Assembly: GCA_050184115.1 (NCBI GenBank) | Contig: JBFXAQ010000003.1 | Span: 372,001 to 436,000, forward strand | Direction of reading: 5' to 3' | Origin: JACKNG01 sp050184115 | GTDB taxonomy: Bacteria > Pseudomonadota > Gammaproteobacteria > Ga0077536 | Length of the DNA stretch: 64,000 nt | In this document: one piece after another, positions 44,613 to 53,232 of the stretch | How the letters are laid out: each line of letters opens with the position of its first letter | Position numbering within the stretch: position 1 is the stretch's first letter | The notes under the pieces: model-generated | Seen by the model: the letters and a program-made list of their open reading frames with translations, nothing else | The model's database searches: none | What the model was told of the DNA's origin: nothing | Program-made: the position numbers and the translations under genes

Positions 44613-44969
44613 ATGAACGCCGTCCTCCTCGCCGTCGCCGGTCTTACCCTCAGCAACGTCTTCATGACCTTCGCCTGGTATGCACATCTCAAGGCGCTCA
44701 ACCACAAGCCGTGGCTCGTCGCCGCGCTGGTGAGCTGGGGCATCGCGCTCGCCGAGTACCTCTTGCAGGTTCCCGCCAACCGCGTCGGTCATACGGTCAT
44801 GAGCGTGGCACAACTCAAGATCCTGCAGGAGATCATCACCCTCTCGGTGTTCGTGCCGTTCGCCGTGTTCTACCTGCGCGAACCGCTCAAGCTCGACTAC
44901 CTATGGGCGGCGCTGTGCATCCTGGGCGCGGTCTTCTTCGTCGTGCGCGGCCAGCTCGCCGCGAGCTGA
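44613..44969 (+). CDS. DUF486 (DMT-type) small membrane protein
   Basis: 118 residues with four transmembrane helices. NVFMTFAWYAHLK, WGIALAEYLLQVPANRVGHT and SVAQLKILQEIITLSVFVPF are the family's conserved segments. DUF486 proteins are related to drug/metabolite transporters of the EmrE type, but their substrate is unknown. CGAAGGATCGCC precedes ATG 44613. The next gene, a cation exchanger, is 108 bases downstream with its own promoter. Confidence 0.92.
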   Translation: MNAVLLAVAGLTLSNVFMTFAWYAHLKALNHKPWLVAALVSWGIALAEYLLQVPANRVGHTVMSVAQLKILQEIITLSVFVPFAVFYLREPLKLDYLWAALCILGAVFFVVRGQLAAS

Positions 44970-45040
44970 GGCAGCGATGATTCCCGGGCGATCGCGCGCG
45001 TGTCCGCGGCGTTCACCGCGGCGACGCCGGGGCGCACGGC

Positions 45041-45049
45041 TGACATACT
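45041..45049 (+). promoter_or_regulatory. Extended -10 element for the exchanger gene
   Basis: TGACATACT is a TGN-extended -10. It predicts a start near 45056, about 22 bases before ATG 45078. Confidence 0.4.
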
Positions 45050-45077
45050 GCCAGGCCGTCCTGCCCCGCGAGCCGCG

Positions 45078-46034
45078 ATGACGACCTGGTTGCTCACCAG
45101 CGGACAGGCCCTGCTCGGCCTCGTTCTGCTCTACTTCGGCGGCGAATGGCTGGTGCGCGGCGCCGCCGCGCTGGCCGCCCGCACCGGCATCTCGCCGCTC
45201 GCCATCGGCCTGACCGTGGTCGCCTTCGGCACCAGCGCGCCAGAGCTGGTGGTCTCGCTGCAGGCCGCGCTCGGCGGCGCCAGCGACATCGCGGTCGGCA
45301 ACGTGGTCGGTTCGAACATTGCCAACATCGGCCTCATCCTCGGTATCGCGGCGCTCATCCGTCCGCTCGAGGTCCACGTCAACGTGCTGCGCATCGACAG
45401 CCCGCTGATGCTCGCCGCCAGCGTGCTGATGGTGGCGCTGCTCGTCGACGGCACGGTCGGGCGCGGCGACGGCCTCGTGCTCGGCCTCGCACTGCTCGCC
45501 TACATCGGCTTCACCCTGTGGCAGTCACGACGCGAGACGGCCGAGAACCAGGCCGAGTTCGCCGCCGGCATTCCCGCCGACCACGGCTCGATGGCGCACC
45601 ACCTGCTGCTGGTCGGCGCCGGCCTCGCCGCGCTGGTCGGCGGCGGCAAGGCGCTGGTCGGCGCGGCGGTAGCCATCGCCACCGCGCTCGGGGTCAGCCA
45701 GGCCGTGATCGGCCTGACCATCGTCGCCGTCGGCACCAGCCTGCCCGAACTCGCCGCCTCGATCGTCGCCGCCCTGCGCGGCCAGGGCGACATCGCGCTC
45801 GGCAACGTCATCGGCAGCAACCTGTTCAACATCCTCGGCATTCTCGGCGTGACGGCGATGGTCTCGCCCCTACCACGCGGCGAAGTGGGCTGGGACACGC
45901 TCGGCGTGATGCTGCTCTTCGCGCTCGCGGTGTGGCCGCTGGCGCTGACCGGGCAACGTCTCGTGCGCGGCGAAGGCGCCGCCCTGATCGGCGCCTATGG
46001 CGCCTACATCGGCTGGCTCGGGTTCACCGCCTGA
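45078..46034 (+). CDS. Na+/Ca2+ exchanger family protein (YrbG type)
   Basis: 318 residues, about ten transmembrane helices, made of two inverted halves. Each carries the alpha-repeat: GLTVVAFGTSAPELVVSL with GNVVGSNIANIGLILG in the first, and GLTIVAVGTSLPELAASI with GNVIGSNLFNILGILG in the second; the acidic Glu of each PE pair binds cation. Such proteins exchange Ca2+ or other cations against Na+ or H+ across the inner membrane. ATG 45078 is favoured over an upstream GTG at 45000, which would overlap the promoter. Confidence 0.93.
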   Translation: MTTWLLTSGQALLGLVLLYFGGEWLVRGAAALAARTGISPLAIGLTVVAFGTSAPELVVSLQAALGGASDIAVGNVVGSNIANIGLILGIAALIRPLEVHVNVLRIDSPLMLAASVLMVALLVDGTVGRGDGLVLGLALLAYIGFTLWQSRRETAENQAEFAAGIPADHGSMAHHLLLVGAGLAALVGGGKALVGAAVAIATALGVSQAVIGLTIVAVGTSLPELAASIVAALRGQGDIALGNVIGSNLFNILGILGVTAMVSPLPRGEVGWDTLGVMLLFALAVWPLALTGQRLVRGEGAALIGAYGAYIGWLGFTA

Positions 46035-46324
46035 GAGAGAAATCACCTCATCGGCTGGGACGTCCCCCGAATACCCCTGGCGACGTTGCGGGCTCCCCGC
46101 GAATCGCTGACACGGCGCGGTTACGCGCACGCTTTCGTGCACCCCCACCCCGTGACCGCGTCGTTGTGGAGGCGTCTCGCGACGGCGTTCGTTTCGTCAA
46201 CACCCAGTGAGCGCCCGCCGCGGTTGCGGCAGATCAAGATGGCTGCCGCGCGGATGGGCGAGCATGCGCCACATTCGCGAACCCGGCGGTCGAACCGATC
46301 GCCGAACCAACCGAGAGTATCCGC
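46035..46324. other. Gene-free interval
   Basis: 290 bases between the exchanger and macro-domain genes. I see no coding frame, no RNA gene and no clear promoter or terminator here. Confidence 0.5.
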
Positions 46325-46816
46325 ATGCTGCACCCCGTTTCCGGCGACATCCTCCTCACCCGTGCCCAGGTCATCGCTCACGGCGTGGCCGCCAACGATC
46401 CCATGAACCAGGGCCTCGCGCTCGCACTGCACGAACGCTACCCGGCCATGCACAAGGACTTCCACCACTGGTGCAACCAGCACCACCCACAGGCCGGCTC
46501 GGCCTGGTTGTGGGGTGGCGCGGGCGGTGTGCGCATCGTCAACCTGCTGACCCAGGACGGTGGCTACGGGCACGGCGGCAAGCCCGGCAAGGCGACCGAA
46601 AAGAACGTGCGCGATGCCCTGCGCGACCTGGCCAAGCTGATCGCCCAGGAGAACTTCAAGTCGCTCGCCCTGCCGCGCCTCGCCACCGGTGTCGGTGGCC
46701 TGTCGTGGAGCGTGGTGTGGCCAATCATCGAAGATCGCCTCGGCCAGCTCTCGCTGCCGATCTACGTCTACACCGAGTACCACCCGGACCAGCAGGCCGA
46801 CGAACCGCTGGGTTGA
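46325..46816 (+). CDS. Macro domain protein
   Basis: 163 residues. The N-terminal VSGDILLTRAQVIAHGVAAN and MNQGLALALHERYPAMHKDF form the ADP-ribose-binding start of a macro domain; VRIVNLLTQDGG and LALPRLATGVGGLSWSVVWP provide the later loops. The GVGG stretch is the phosphate loop. Macro domains bind or hydrolyse ADP-ribose, its 1''-phosphate or O-acetyl form, or reverse ADP-ribosylation. The usual GxNxxG-type Asn region is unusual here, so hydrolytic activity is uncertain. GAACCAACCGAGAG precedes the start. It is a single gene between the exchanger and surE. Confidence 0.85.
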   Translation: MLHPVSGDILLTRAQVIAHGVAANDPMNQGLALALHERYPAMHKDFHHWCNQHHPQAGSAWLWGGAGGVRIVNLLTQDGGYGHGGKPGKATEKNVRDALRDLAKLIAQENFKSLALPRLATGVGGLSWSVVWPIIEDRLGQLSLPIYVYTEYHPDQQADEPLG

Positions 46817-46905
46817 GCGGCGCCGAGGCGTCGGCCCGCGGACGCGCCGCGAATTAACGCGGTGCGCGGCATGTGCAATGCAGCACGACGTTCATGGCTT
46901 CCGGC

Positions 46906-46911
46906 TATACT
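46906..46911 (+). promoter_or_regulatory. -10 element immediately before surE
   Basis: TATACT ends only eight bases before ATG 46920, implying a nearly leaderless mRNA. No -35 is obvious. Confidence 0.4.
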
Positions 46912-46919
46912 CGCCGCCC

Positions 46920-47699
46920 ATGAATACCCAGACCGGCCAGCAGCGCATCCTCATCACCAACGACGACGGCATCCACTCCCCCGGCCTCGAACTGCTGGAG
47001 CAGATCGCGCGCGAAATCACCGATGACGTGTGGGTGGTCGCGCCGGACGGCGAGCGCAGCGGCGCCGGCCACTCGGTGTCGATCTCCAATCCCATCCGCA
47101 TGCGCCAGCTCGGACCGAAGCGCTACCAGGTCGGCGGCACGCCGACCGACTGCGTGCTGATGGCCTTGTGGCAGTTCATGACCGACGGCCCACCGACGCT
47201 GGTACTGTCGGGCATCAACTCCGGCGCCAACCTCGGCGAAGACCTGACCTACTCCGGCACCATCGCGGCGGCGATGGAAGGCACCCAGCTCGGCATCCGC
47301 TCGATCGCGCTGTCGCAGATCCGCCCGCCCGGCGGCGTCGCCGATTACGCGCCGGCGCGACGTTACGCGCCGGATCTCGTCCGCCGCCTGCTCGCGCTCG
47401 ACGACTGGCCGGCCGGGTCGTTCATCAACATCAACTTCCCCGACTGCCCGCCAGATGCGGTCAGCGGTGTGCGCCTGACCACCCAGGGCCAGCGCCCGCC
47501 GGGTTCGTTCACCATCGACCCACGCGTCGATGCCCGCGGCCAACCCTACTTCTGGGTCAAGATCAGCTACCCCGAACATGCCGCACCGAGCGGCACCGAC
47601 CTCGACGCCGTCGCCGCGCGCGCCATCGCCGTCACGCCGGTACGCATGGACATGACCGACCACGGCTGGAAGGAGCGCCTGGGGGGCGTGCTCGCATGA
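46920..47699 (+). CDS. surE: 5'/3'-nucleotidase SurE
   Basis: 259 residues, standard for SurE. The metal site includes ITNDDGIHSPG with the paired Asp at 15-16, the Ser of GERSGAGHSVSI, and the Asn of LSGINSGANLGEDLTYSGT. SurE removes phosphate from nucleoside 5'- and 3'-monophosphates and is linked to stationary-phase survival. The stop overlaps the start of the HAD gene by four bases. The usual pcm-nlpD-rpoS neighbours are absent. Confidence 0.97.
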   Translation: MNTQTGQQRILITNDDGIHSPGLELLEQIAREITDDVWVVAPDGERSGAGHSVSISNPIRMRQLGPKRYQVGGTPTDCVLMALWQFMTDGPPTLVLSGINSGANLGEDLTYSGTIAAAMEGTQLGIRSIALSQIRPPGGVADYAPARRYAPDLVRRLLALDDWPAGSFININFPDCPPDAVSGVRLTTQGQRPPGSFTIDPRVDARGQPYFWVKISYPEHAAPSGTDLDAVAARAIAVTPVRMDMTDHGWKERLGGVLA

Positions 47700-48418
47700 C
47701 CCGCGCGGTGTTCTTCGATCTCGGCGGCACGCTGTACAGCTACCGCAACGTACCGCGCGCGACCATGGCGCTGTTGACCGAGGCCGCCGAGCGGCTCGGC
47801 GTCGCGGCCGATCGCCATCAGCTCGGCGAAGCCTACAACGGCGCCCAGCAGGCCGCCGCCCACGCCTACGCCGACAAGTCCTACTACCTGCACCGCGATT
47901 TCTTCCAGGACACCCTGCGCGGCTTTGCCGAACGCCTCGGCGCCGCCGCCGACGAGGCGGTCTTCGACTGGTATCTCGAAGCGCACCGCGTCGCCATCGT
48001 CGACTGCCTGGTGCTGAAGGAGGATTGCCTCGACACCCTCGCCCACCTCAAGCAACGCGAGCTCTATCTCTCGGTGGTCTCCAACATCGACGATGACATG
48101 CTCGCGCCGCTCATCGAACGCGGCGGACTGGGCGAGTACTTCCACCACTGGACGAGCTCGGAATCGGCGCAATCCTGCAAGCCCGATCGGCGCTTCTTCG
48201 AGCACGCGCTCGAGCTCTCCGGGCATGCGCCCGCCGACGTGCTGTTCGTCGGCGATTCGCCCGAGCACGACATCGTCGGCGCCGCCGCTCTTGGCATGCG
48301 GACCGCGCTCATCGTCGACGGCGGCATGGAGCCGCCGCTGCAGACCGGCCGCGGCGCGATCACTCCGGACCACGTCATCCACAATCTCGCCGAACTGAAG
48401 ACCGTGCTCGGCGGCTGA
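47696..48418 (+). CDS. HAD-superfamily hydrolase
   Basis: 240 residues with a helical cap domain (about 15-95). Motif I is FFDLGGTLYSY, in which the second Asp of the usual DxD is Gly; motif II is VVSNIDDDM; motif III is the Lys in SCKPDRRFFEHAL; motif IV is VLFVGDSPEHDIVGA. The DLGGT form is common among HAD proteins, but the missing general-acid Asp may slow or change phosphatase activity. It is translationally coupled to surE, suggesting a shared nucleotide or phosphate-salvage role. A GC stem followed by five T bases lies just after its stop. Confidence 0.9.
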   Translation: MTRAVFFDLGGTLYSYRNVPRATMALLTEAAERLGVAADRHQLGEAYNGAQQAAAHAYADKSYYLHRDFFQDTLRGFAERLGAAADEAVFDWYLEAHRVAIVDCLVLKEDCLDTLAHLKQRELYLSVVSNIDDDMLAPLIERGGLGEYFHHWTSSESAQSCKPDRRFFEHALELSGHAPADVLFVGDSPEHDIVGAAALGMRTALIVDGGMEPPLQTGRGAITPDHVIHNLAELKTVLGG

Positions 48419-48453
48419 GCGCGGCGACCACGGCCGGCTCGGCGCGCGTTTTT
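48419..48453 (+). terminator. Possible intrinsic terminator after the surE-HAD operon
   Basis: GCGCG (48419-48423) can pair with CGCGC (48443-48447), with an inner GCCG/CGGC stem, and a run of five T bases follows at 48449. The stem is imperfect, so this is tentative. Confidence 0.35.
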
Positions 48454-48479
48454 CCTGCCTCCCAGCCGCGCGCCTGGTC

Positions 48480-48485
48480 TACACT
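48480..48485 (+). promoter_or_regulatory. Possible -10 for the SnoaL-like gene
   Basis: TACACT lies 53 bases before ATG 48539. No clear -35 is visible; the call rests on position only. Confidence 0.25.
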
Positions 48486-48538
48486 TGGCGCGCGATACAA
48501 CCACGACCGGGAACACCGGCTAGGGAGGACTAGACCCC

Positions 48539-48934
48539 ATGGCAACCGCGAAGAAGCCGTCGCTCGCCGACACCATCAAGGCCAACAACAAGGAACTCGG
48601 CGCGCGTCTCGCCGCCGGCGACGCCAAGGGCATGGCCGCGCTCTACACCAAGAACGCCGTGCTCATGCCGCCCAACAGCAAGGCCTGCAAGGGCTCCAAG
48701 GCGATCGCCGGCTTCTGGGCCGGGGCCATCGCCATGGGCATCAAGAACGCAAACCTGCGCACCGTCGACCTCGAGCAGCACGGCACCACCGCCATCGAGC
48801 GCGGCGAAGCCACCTTGAAGGGCGAGAAGGGCGTGGTGCTGGACAAGGCCAAGTACGTCGTCGTGTGGAAGCGCGAAGGCAAGGACTGGAAGCTCCACAT
48901 CGACATCTTCAACTCCAACAACGCCGCGGCCTGA
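48539..48934 (+). CDS. SnoaL/DUF4440-like NTF2-fold protein
   Basis: 131 residues. The layout of NTF2-like proteins is clear: an N-terminal helix pair (SLADTIKANNKELGARLAAG, DAKGMAALYTKNAVLMPPNS) followed by a curved sheet ending VVWKREGKDWKLHIDIFN. These folds bind small ligands or act as dimeric scaffolds; none of the catalytic sets of ketosteroid isomerases is evident. AGGGAGGA precedes the ATG. The protein is Lys-rich compared with its GC-rich neighbours, which suggests selection for high expression or stability. Confidence 0.85.
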   Translation: MATAKKPSLADTIKANNKELGARLAAGDAKGMAALYTKNAVLMPPNSKACKGSKAIAGFWAGAIAMGIKNANLRTVDLEQHGTTAIERGEATLKGEKGVVLDKAKYVVVWKREGKDWKLHIDIFNSNNAAA

Positions 48935-49055
48935 CCGCGCGAGCGCCCGCCGCGGGGGCGCACGCCCTCGCGGCCCGTTCGTCATCCCGCGCAGCGCGTA
49001 CCGCATCGCAGCGGCGCACGCGCTGCCATCCAGTCCGCGCGGCAGGCCACGCGCT

Positions 49056-49328
49056 TCAGCGCCGACGCAGCCGCGTGACCGGCGCGATCTCGACCGAGCG
49101 GCTGGCCGGGTCGAAGAGGATCAGCGCATCGCCGCGCTCGATCTGATCGCGAACCGCGACGACCTTGTCCTCGAAACCCGCTTCGACGGCACCGTAGTCG
49201 GTGCCTTCACGCAGCACGAAGGCCTCGATGACGCCGCGCAGCGCGGCCGGCGACAGTTCCTGCCACGGCACTTCGATCGGTTCCGGGGGAACGAGGGGAT
49301 CGGCGTCGGGTGATTCGTCGACGGACAT
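49056..49328 (-). CDS. UPF0270 (YheU) family protein
   Basis: 90 residues. IEVPWQELSPAALRGVIEAF and VLREGTDYGAVEAGFEDKV are the signature of UPF0270, a small conserved gammaproteobacterial family of unknown function (E. coli YheU). An N-terminal acidic extension of about 16 residues (DESPDADPLVPPEP) precedes the conserved core. It stands alone, 203 bases from the HlyD gene and on the same strand. Confidence 0.92.
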   Translation of the reverse strand: MSVDESPDADPLVPPEPIEVPWQELSPAALRGVIEAFVLREGTDYGAVEAGFEDKVVAVRDQIERGDALILFDPASRSVEIAPVTRLRRR

Positions 49329-49531
49329 CGGGCAGGGCGGGCTGGACGGGCGCGGCGACAGTGTACGCCCTGCCGGGCGCGCCGCACCGCCACCCTATTG
49401 CCGTCGAGATCATCGCGTGACGGCGTCGGGCGCAGGTCGGCGACGAACGGACGGCGCGCCGGCCGCACCGCGTCGATGCGAACCGCCGCGCCACCCGGCC
49501 CCGGCCCGCGGTGCCACGGGGGACGCGCGCG

Positions 49532-50908
49532 TCAGCGTTCGCCCAACGCCTCGTCGCGGTAACGCAGCAGCGGCGCGAGCAGGAACTCGAGCACCGTGCG
49601 ACGCCCGAGGTCGACTTCCACGCGTACCGCCATGCCAGGGGTGATCGGCAGGCGCCGGCCGTCGTCGGTGAGCTCGGCACGGTCGAGCGCAACCTGCGCG
49701 AGGTAGAGCAGGGCACCATCCTCGCGCGGCACCGCGTCCGGCGACACCGCGCGCAGCCGCCCCGGCAGGGTCCCGTAGCGGGTGAAGGGGAAGGTCTCGA
49801 CCTTGACCACCGCCGCCTGGCCGGGCGCGACGAAGCCGATGTCGCGGTTCTCGATCCAGGCTTCGACCTGCGGCACGGCGCCCGCGGGCACGACCGACAA
49901 CAGCGTGGTCGCCGCGGCGACCACGCCGCCCTCGGTGTGGACGGCAAGCTGCTGCACGGTGCCGCTGACCGGCGCCCGCAGGCGATGCCGGGCGACCGCC
50001 GCCGCGGCCTTGGCGATGTCCTGCGCAAGCCGCTCGAGTTCGCTCGCGGCGGCGGCGGCGGCGGCCATCCAGCGTGCCTCGGTCGTCGCGACCAGGGCCT
50101 CGCGGCGTCGTGCGCTGCCGGCAACCGCGGCGGCCGCGCTGGCCAGGCGCGTGTCCAGCACCGCGCGCTCGCGCGCTTTGGCCACGCGCGTTTCCTCCAG
50201 TTCGAGCCAGGTAGTGCGCGGCGCCAGCGCACGCGCCTCGAGCGCGCGCAGGGCCGCGGCGCGCTCGCTCAGCAAGGGCAGCACGGCATCGAGCCGGGCG
50301 ATCTCCGCCACCAGCGCCGCGTGCTCGGCGCGATGTCGCGCGAACTCCTCGCCCAGCGCTGCGCGTTCGGCGACGAAGGCGGCGTACTCGCGCTCGACCT
50401 GGCGCGCCAGGGACGCCGGCTGCGGGTTCACCGTCAGCGCGCACCCGACGCCGGCGAGACAGGCCAGCAAGGCCCGCGTCCGCGCCTGCTCGCGCGCTGC
50501 GTGCACGGCCGCGGCCTGCAGGCGCTGCAGATCGGCGCGCGCCATGGTGTCGTCGAGTTCGAGCAACAATTCACCGGCGACGACGGTGGTGCCATCCGCG
50601 ACGTGGATGGCGCGGACGCGGCCGCCGACCTCGGCCTGCACCGTCTTGACCTGGCCCGTCGGCACCACGCGACCGGTGGCGCTCGCGACCGTATCGACCT
50701 CGGCGACGCTGGCCCAGCCGACGACGGTGGCACACAGGGCGACGAGGGCCCAGGCCAGCCCGCGCGCCGCTGCCAGCGGTGGCGTGTGCTCGACTTCGAG
50801 CGCGGCCGGCAGGAAGCCGGGTTCGAGCGGCCGCGCCATCATCGTGAGCGCGCGGGCCGTGCTGCCGGCGGCCGTGACCAGGGCGCGCAGCACGAGAAGC
50901 GCACGCAC
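49532..50908 (-). CDS. HlyD-type membrane fusion protein of a type I secretion system
   Basis: 458 residues if started at GTG 50908; ATG 50842 or 50839 are possible shorter starts, and no ribosome site decides. One membrane helix (GLAWALVALCATVVGWASV) is near residue 55. The periplasmic part has the biotinyl-lipoyl segment GRVVPTGQVKTVQAEVGGRV, a long Ala- and Glu-rich coiled coil (about 110-290), then the C-terminal beta-barrel with HRLRAPVSGTVQQLAVHTEG and PGMAVRVEVDLGRRTVLEF. It links the ABC transporter to an outer-membrane channel. It follows the HlyB-like gene by 12 bases and ends the operon; no TolC gene is present in the window. Confidence 0.9.
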   Translation of the reverse strand: MRALLVLRALVTAAGSTARALTMMARPLEPGFLPAALEVEHTPPLAAARGLAWALVALCATVVGWASVAEVDTVASATGRVVPTGQVKTVQAEVGGRVRAIHVADGTTVVAGELLLELDDTMARADLQRLQAAAVHAAREQARTRALLACLAGVGCALTVNPQPASLARQVEREYAAFVAERAALGEEFARHRAEHAALVAEIARLDAVLPLLSERAAALRALEARALAPRTTWLELEETRVAKARERAVLDTRLASAAAAVAGSARRREALVATTEARWMAAAAAAASELERLAQDIAKAAAAVARHRLRAPVSGTVQQLAVHTEGGVVAAATTLLSVVPAGAVPQVEAWIENRDIGFVAPGQAAVVKVETFPFTRYGTLPGRLRAVSPDAVPREDGALLYLAQVALDRAELTDDGRRLPITPGMAVRVEVDLGRRTVLEFLLAPLLRYRDEALGER

Positions 50909-50920
50909 GGTGCGCGCTGC

Positions 50921-53080
50921 TCAGCGGCCGTCACCGTCAGTGCCCAGGCCCTGGCGCCGCGCGAGACCGGCAAACCAGCCGCCACGGGCGACCAGCTCGC
51001 GATGCGTGCCGAGTTCGACCACGCGGCCGCCATCGACCACGGCGATGCGATCGGCGACGCGCAAGGCCGACAGGCGATGGGCGATGACCAGCACCGTGCG
51101 GCCGGCGCAGATGCCGCGCATGTGCTGCTGCAAGGCCGTCTCCGCCTCGTAGTCGAGCGCGCTGGTGGCCTCGTCGAGAACCAGGATGCGCGGCTCGGTG
51201 ACCAGGGCGCGGGCGATGGCGAGGCGCTGGCGCTGGCCGCCGGACAGGGTGGCGCCGTGCTCGCCGACGACGGTGTCGTAGCCGTCGGGCAAGGCGACGA
51301 CGAAATCGTGCGCACAGGCGAGCCGCGCCGCGCGCACGATGCGCTCGAACGGCAACGCGGCATCGGCGAGCGCGATGTTGTCGCGTACCGAGCGGTTGAA
51401 CAGCACGTTGTCCTGCATGACCACGGCGACGGTGCGGCGCAACCGCACCGGGTCGACGCCGGCGATGTCGATGCCGTCGATGAGGACGCGGCCGTGCTCG
51501 GGCCGGTGGAGCCGGAGCAGGAGGCGCGCGAGCGTGCTCTTGCCGGCGCCCGACGGCCCGACGATGCCGATGACCTCGCCCGGCGCGACGTCGAGCGCGA
51601 AGCCGTCGAGCACCGCACCGCCCCCGACCCGGTAGCGGAAGCGCACGTCCTCGAAGCGGAGCGCGCCCTCGATCCGTGGCAGGCTGCCGCGAGCCGCCGT
51701 GGTCGCCGCCTCGGCCGGGGTGTCGAGCACGTCGGCGAGGCGCCGCACCGACACCGCGGCCTGCTGGAAGTCCTGCCACAGCTGCACCAGGCGCAGGATC
51801 GGACCGGCGACGCGGGCAGCGAAGAGATTGAAGGCGACCAGCTGGCCGACGCTGAGCCGCCCGGCGATGACCTGGTGCGCGCCCAGCCACAGGATGCCCA
51901 GCACCATCAGCTTGTTGACGAGAGCGGCGAGCTGGTTGGCTGTCTCGGCCAGCAGCGTGGTGCGGAAGCTCGCCTGGACGTAGGCGGCGAGCCGGGTTTC
52001 CCAGTGTCGCCGCGCCGACGGCTCGACCGCGGCGGCCTTGAGGGTGGCGATGGCGCCAACCGCCTCGACCAGCCAGGCCTGGCAGTCGGCGCCACGCTGG
52101 AAGCGCTCGTCGAGGCGCGCGCGCAGCAACGGTGCGAGAGTCAGTGCGAGCACGGCGTAGGCCGGCAGGGTGGCGAGGACGAGCACGGTCAGCGGCGGAC
52201 TGTAGAGCAGCATGACCGCGAAGAAGACGACCGTGAACAGGGTGTCGACGAACACCGTCACCGCCGAACCGGTGATGAAGGCGCGAATGCCGTCGAGCTC
52301 GCGCACCCGTGCCACCACGTCGCCGATGCGCCGCGCCTCGAACCAGGCCAGCGGCAGGCGCAGGAGATGGGCGAAGACCGCCTGGCCGAGGGCGACGTCG
52401 ATGCGGTTGGTGGTATGCGTGAACACGTAGGTGCGCAGGCCGCCGAGGACGACTTCGAACAGCGACACCAGCAGGAGGCCCAGCGCGAGCACGTCGAGGG
52501 TGGCGAGACCGCGATGCACGAGGACCTTGTCGATGACGACCTGGAAGAAGACCGGCGAGACCAGCGCCAGCACCTGCAGCACCAGCGAGACCAGCAGCAC
52601 CTCGCCCAGCAGGCGCCGATAGCGCCACACGAAGGGCAGGAACCAGGCGAAGCCGAACGCGCCCGGCGTCGTGACGAGGGCGGCACGCCGTGTGACCAGG
52701 ACCAGCTCGCCGCTCCACGCGGCGACGAAATCGTCGAGCGTGCAGCGCTCCGGGCGCGCGGCGTCCGCTCGCAGCAGCAACACCGCCTCGTCGCGTACCG
52801 CCGCCAGCAGGACGTAGCCACCGGCCGCGAGACCGGCGATGGCGGGCAGGGGCATCCGCGCGAGACGGCCGGGTTCGGAGCGCAGGCAACGTGCCTTGAG
52901 GCCGAGCCAGCGTGCCGCGCGCGCCAGGGTCGGGCCGTCGAATGGCGCATCGCCGCGGGGGAACTCGTGGCGGATACGCGTGGAGTCGGCCGCCACCTCG
53001 TGCAGCTGGGCGAGCCTGACCAGGGCGAGCAGGCCGGGATCCGGCGCGGATGGCGCTGCCACGGGCACGGCCGCCGGCAT
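50921..53080 (-). CDS. HlyB-type type I secretion ABC transporter
   Basis: 719 residues. The first 130 residues form a C39-like domain (LALVRLAQLHEVAADSTRI) with no catalytic Cys, so it binds rather than cuts substrate, as in HlyB. Six transmembrane helices follow (about 155-430). The nucleotide-binding domain has Walker A GPSGAGKSTLARLLL, signature LSGGQRQRLAIARAL, Walker B ILVLDEATSALD and the switch His in VIAHRL. It drives export of an unprocessed RTX protein. The gene lies 152 bases downstream of the RTX gene and 12 upstream of the HlyD-like gene. Confidence 0.95.
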   Translation of the reverse strand: MPAAVPVAAPSAPDPGLLALVRLAQLHEVAADSTRIRHEFPRGDAPFDGPTLARAARWLGLKARCLRSEPGRLARMPLPAIAGLAAGGYVLLAAVRDEAVLLLRADAARPERCTLDDFVAAWSGELVLVTRRAALVTTPGAFGFAWFLPFVWRYRRLLGEVLLVSLVLQVLALVSPVFFQVVIDKVLVHRGLATLDVLALGLLLVSLFEVVLGGLRTYVFTHTTNRIDVALGQAVFAHLLRLPLAWFEARRIGDVVARVRELDGIRAFITGSAVTVFVDTLFTVVFFAVMLLYSPPLTVLVLATLPAYAVLALTLAPLLRARLDERFQRGADCQAWLVEAVGAIATLKAAAVEPSARRHWETRLAAYVQASFRTTLLAETANQLAALVNKLMVLGILWLGAHQVIAGRLSVGQLVAFNLFAARVAGPILRLVQLWQDFQQAAVSVRRLADVLDTPAEAATTAARGSLPRIEGALRFEDVRFRYRVGGGAVLDGFALDVAPGEVIGIVGPSGAGKSTLARLLLRLHRPEHGRVLIDGIDIAGVDPVRLRRTVAVVMQDNVLFNRSVRDNIALADAALPFERIVRAARLACAHDFVVALPDGYDTVVGEHGATLSGGQRQRLAIARALVTEPRILVLDEATSALDYEAETALQQHMRGICAGRTVLVIAHRLSALRVADRIAVVDGGRVVELGTHRELVARGGWFAGLARRQGLGTDGDGR

Positions 53081-53232
53081 CGGATCAGCGCCCGCTTACG
53101 CCGAGCACGCCGGGGAAACGGCGACGCGGGCGGTCGTCGCGCACCGCGGGGACGCCGGCGCGATCGTCCGGGCGGCATGGACGAACCAGCGGCGTGCATG
53201 GCGGACGTCGCAGCCCTTCCACGGCCTCGCCC

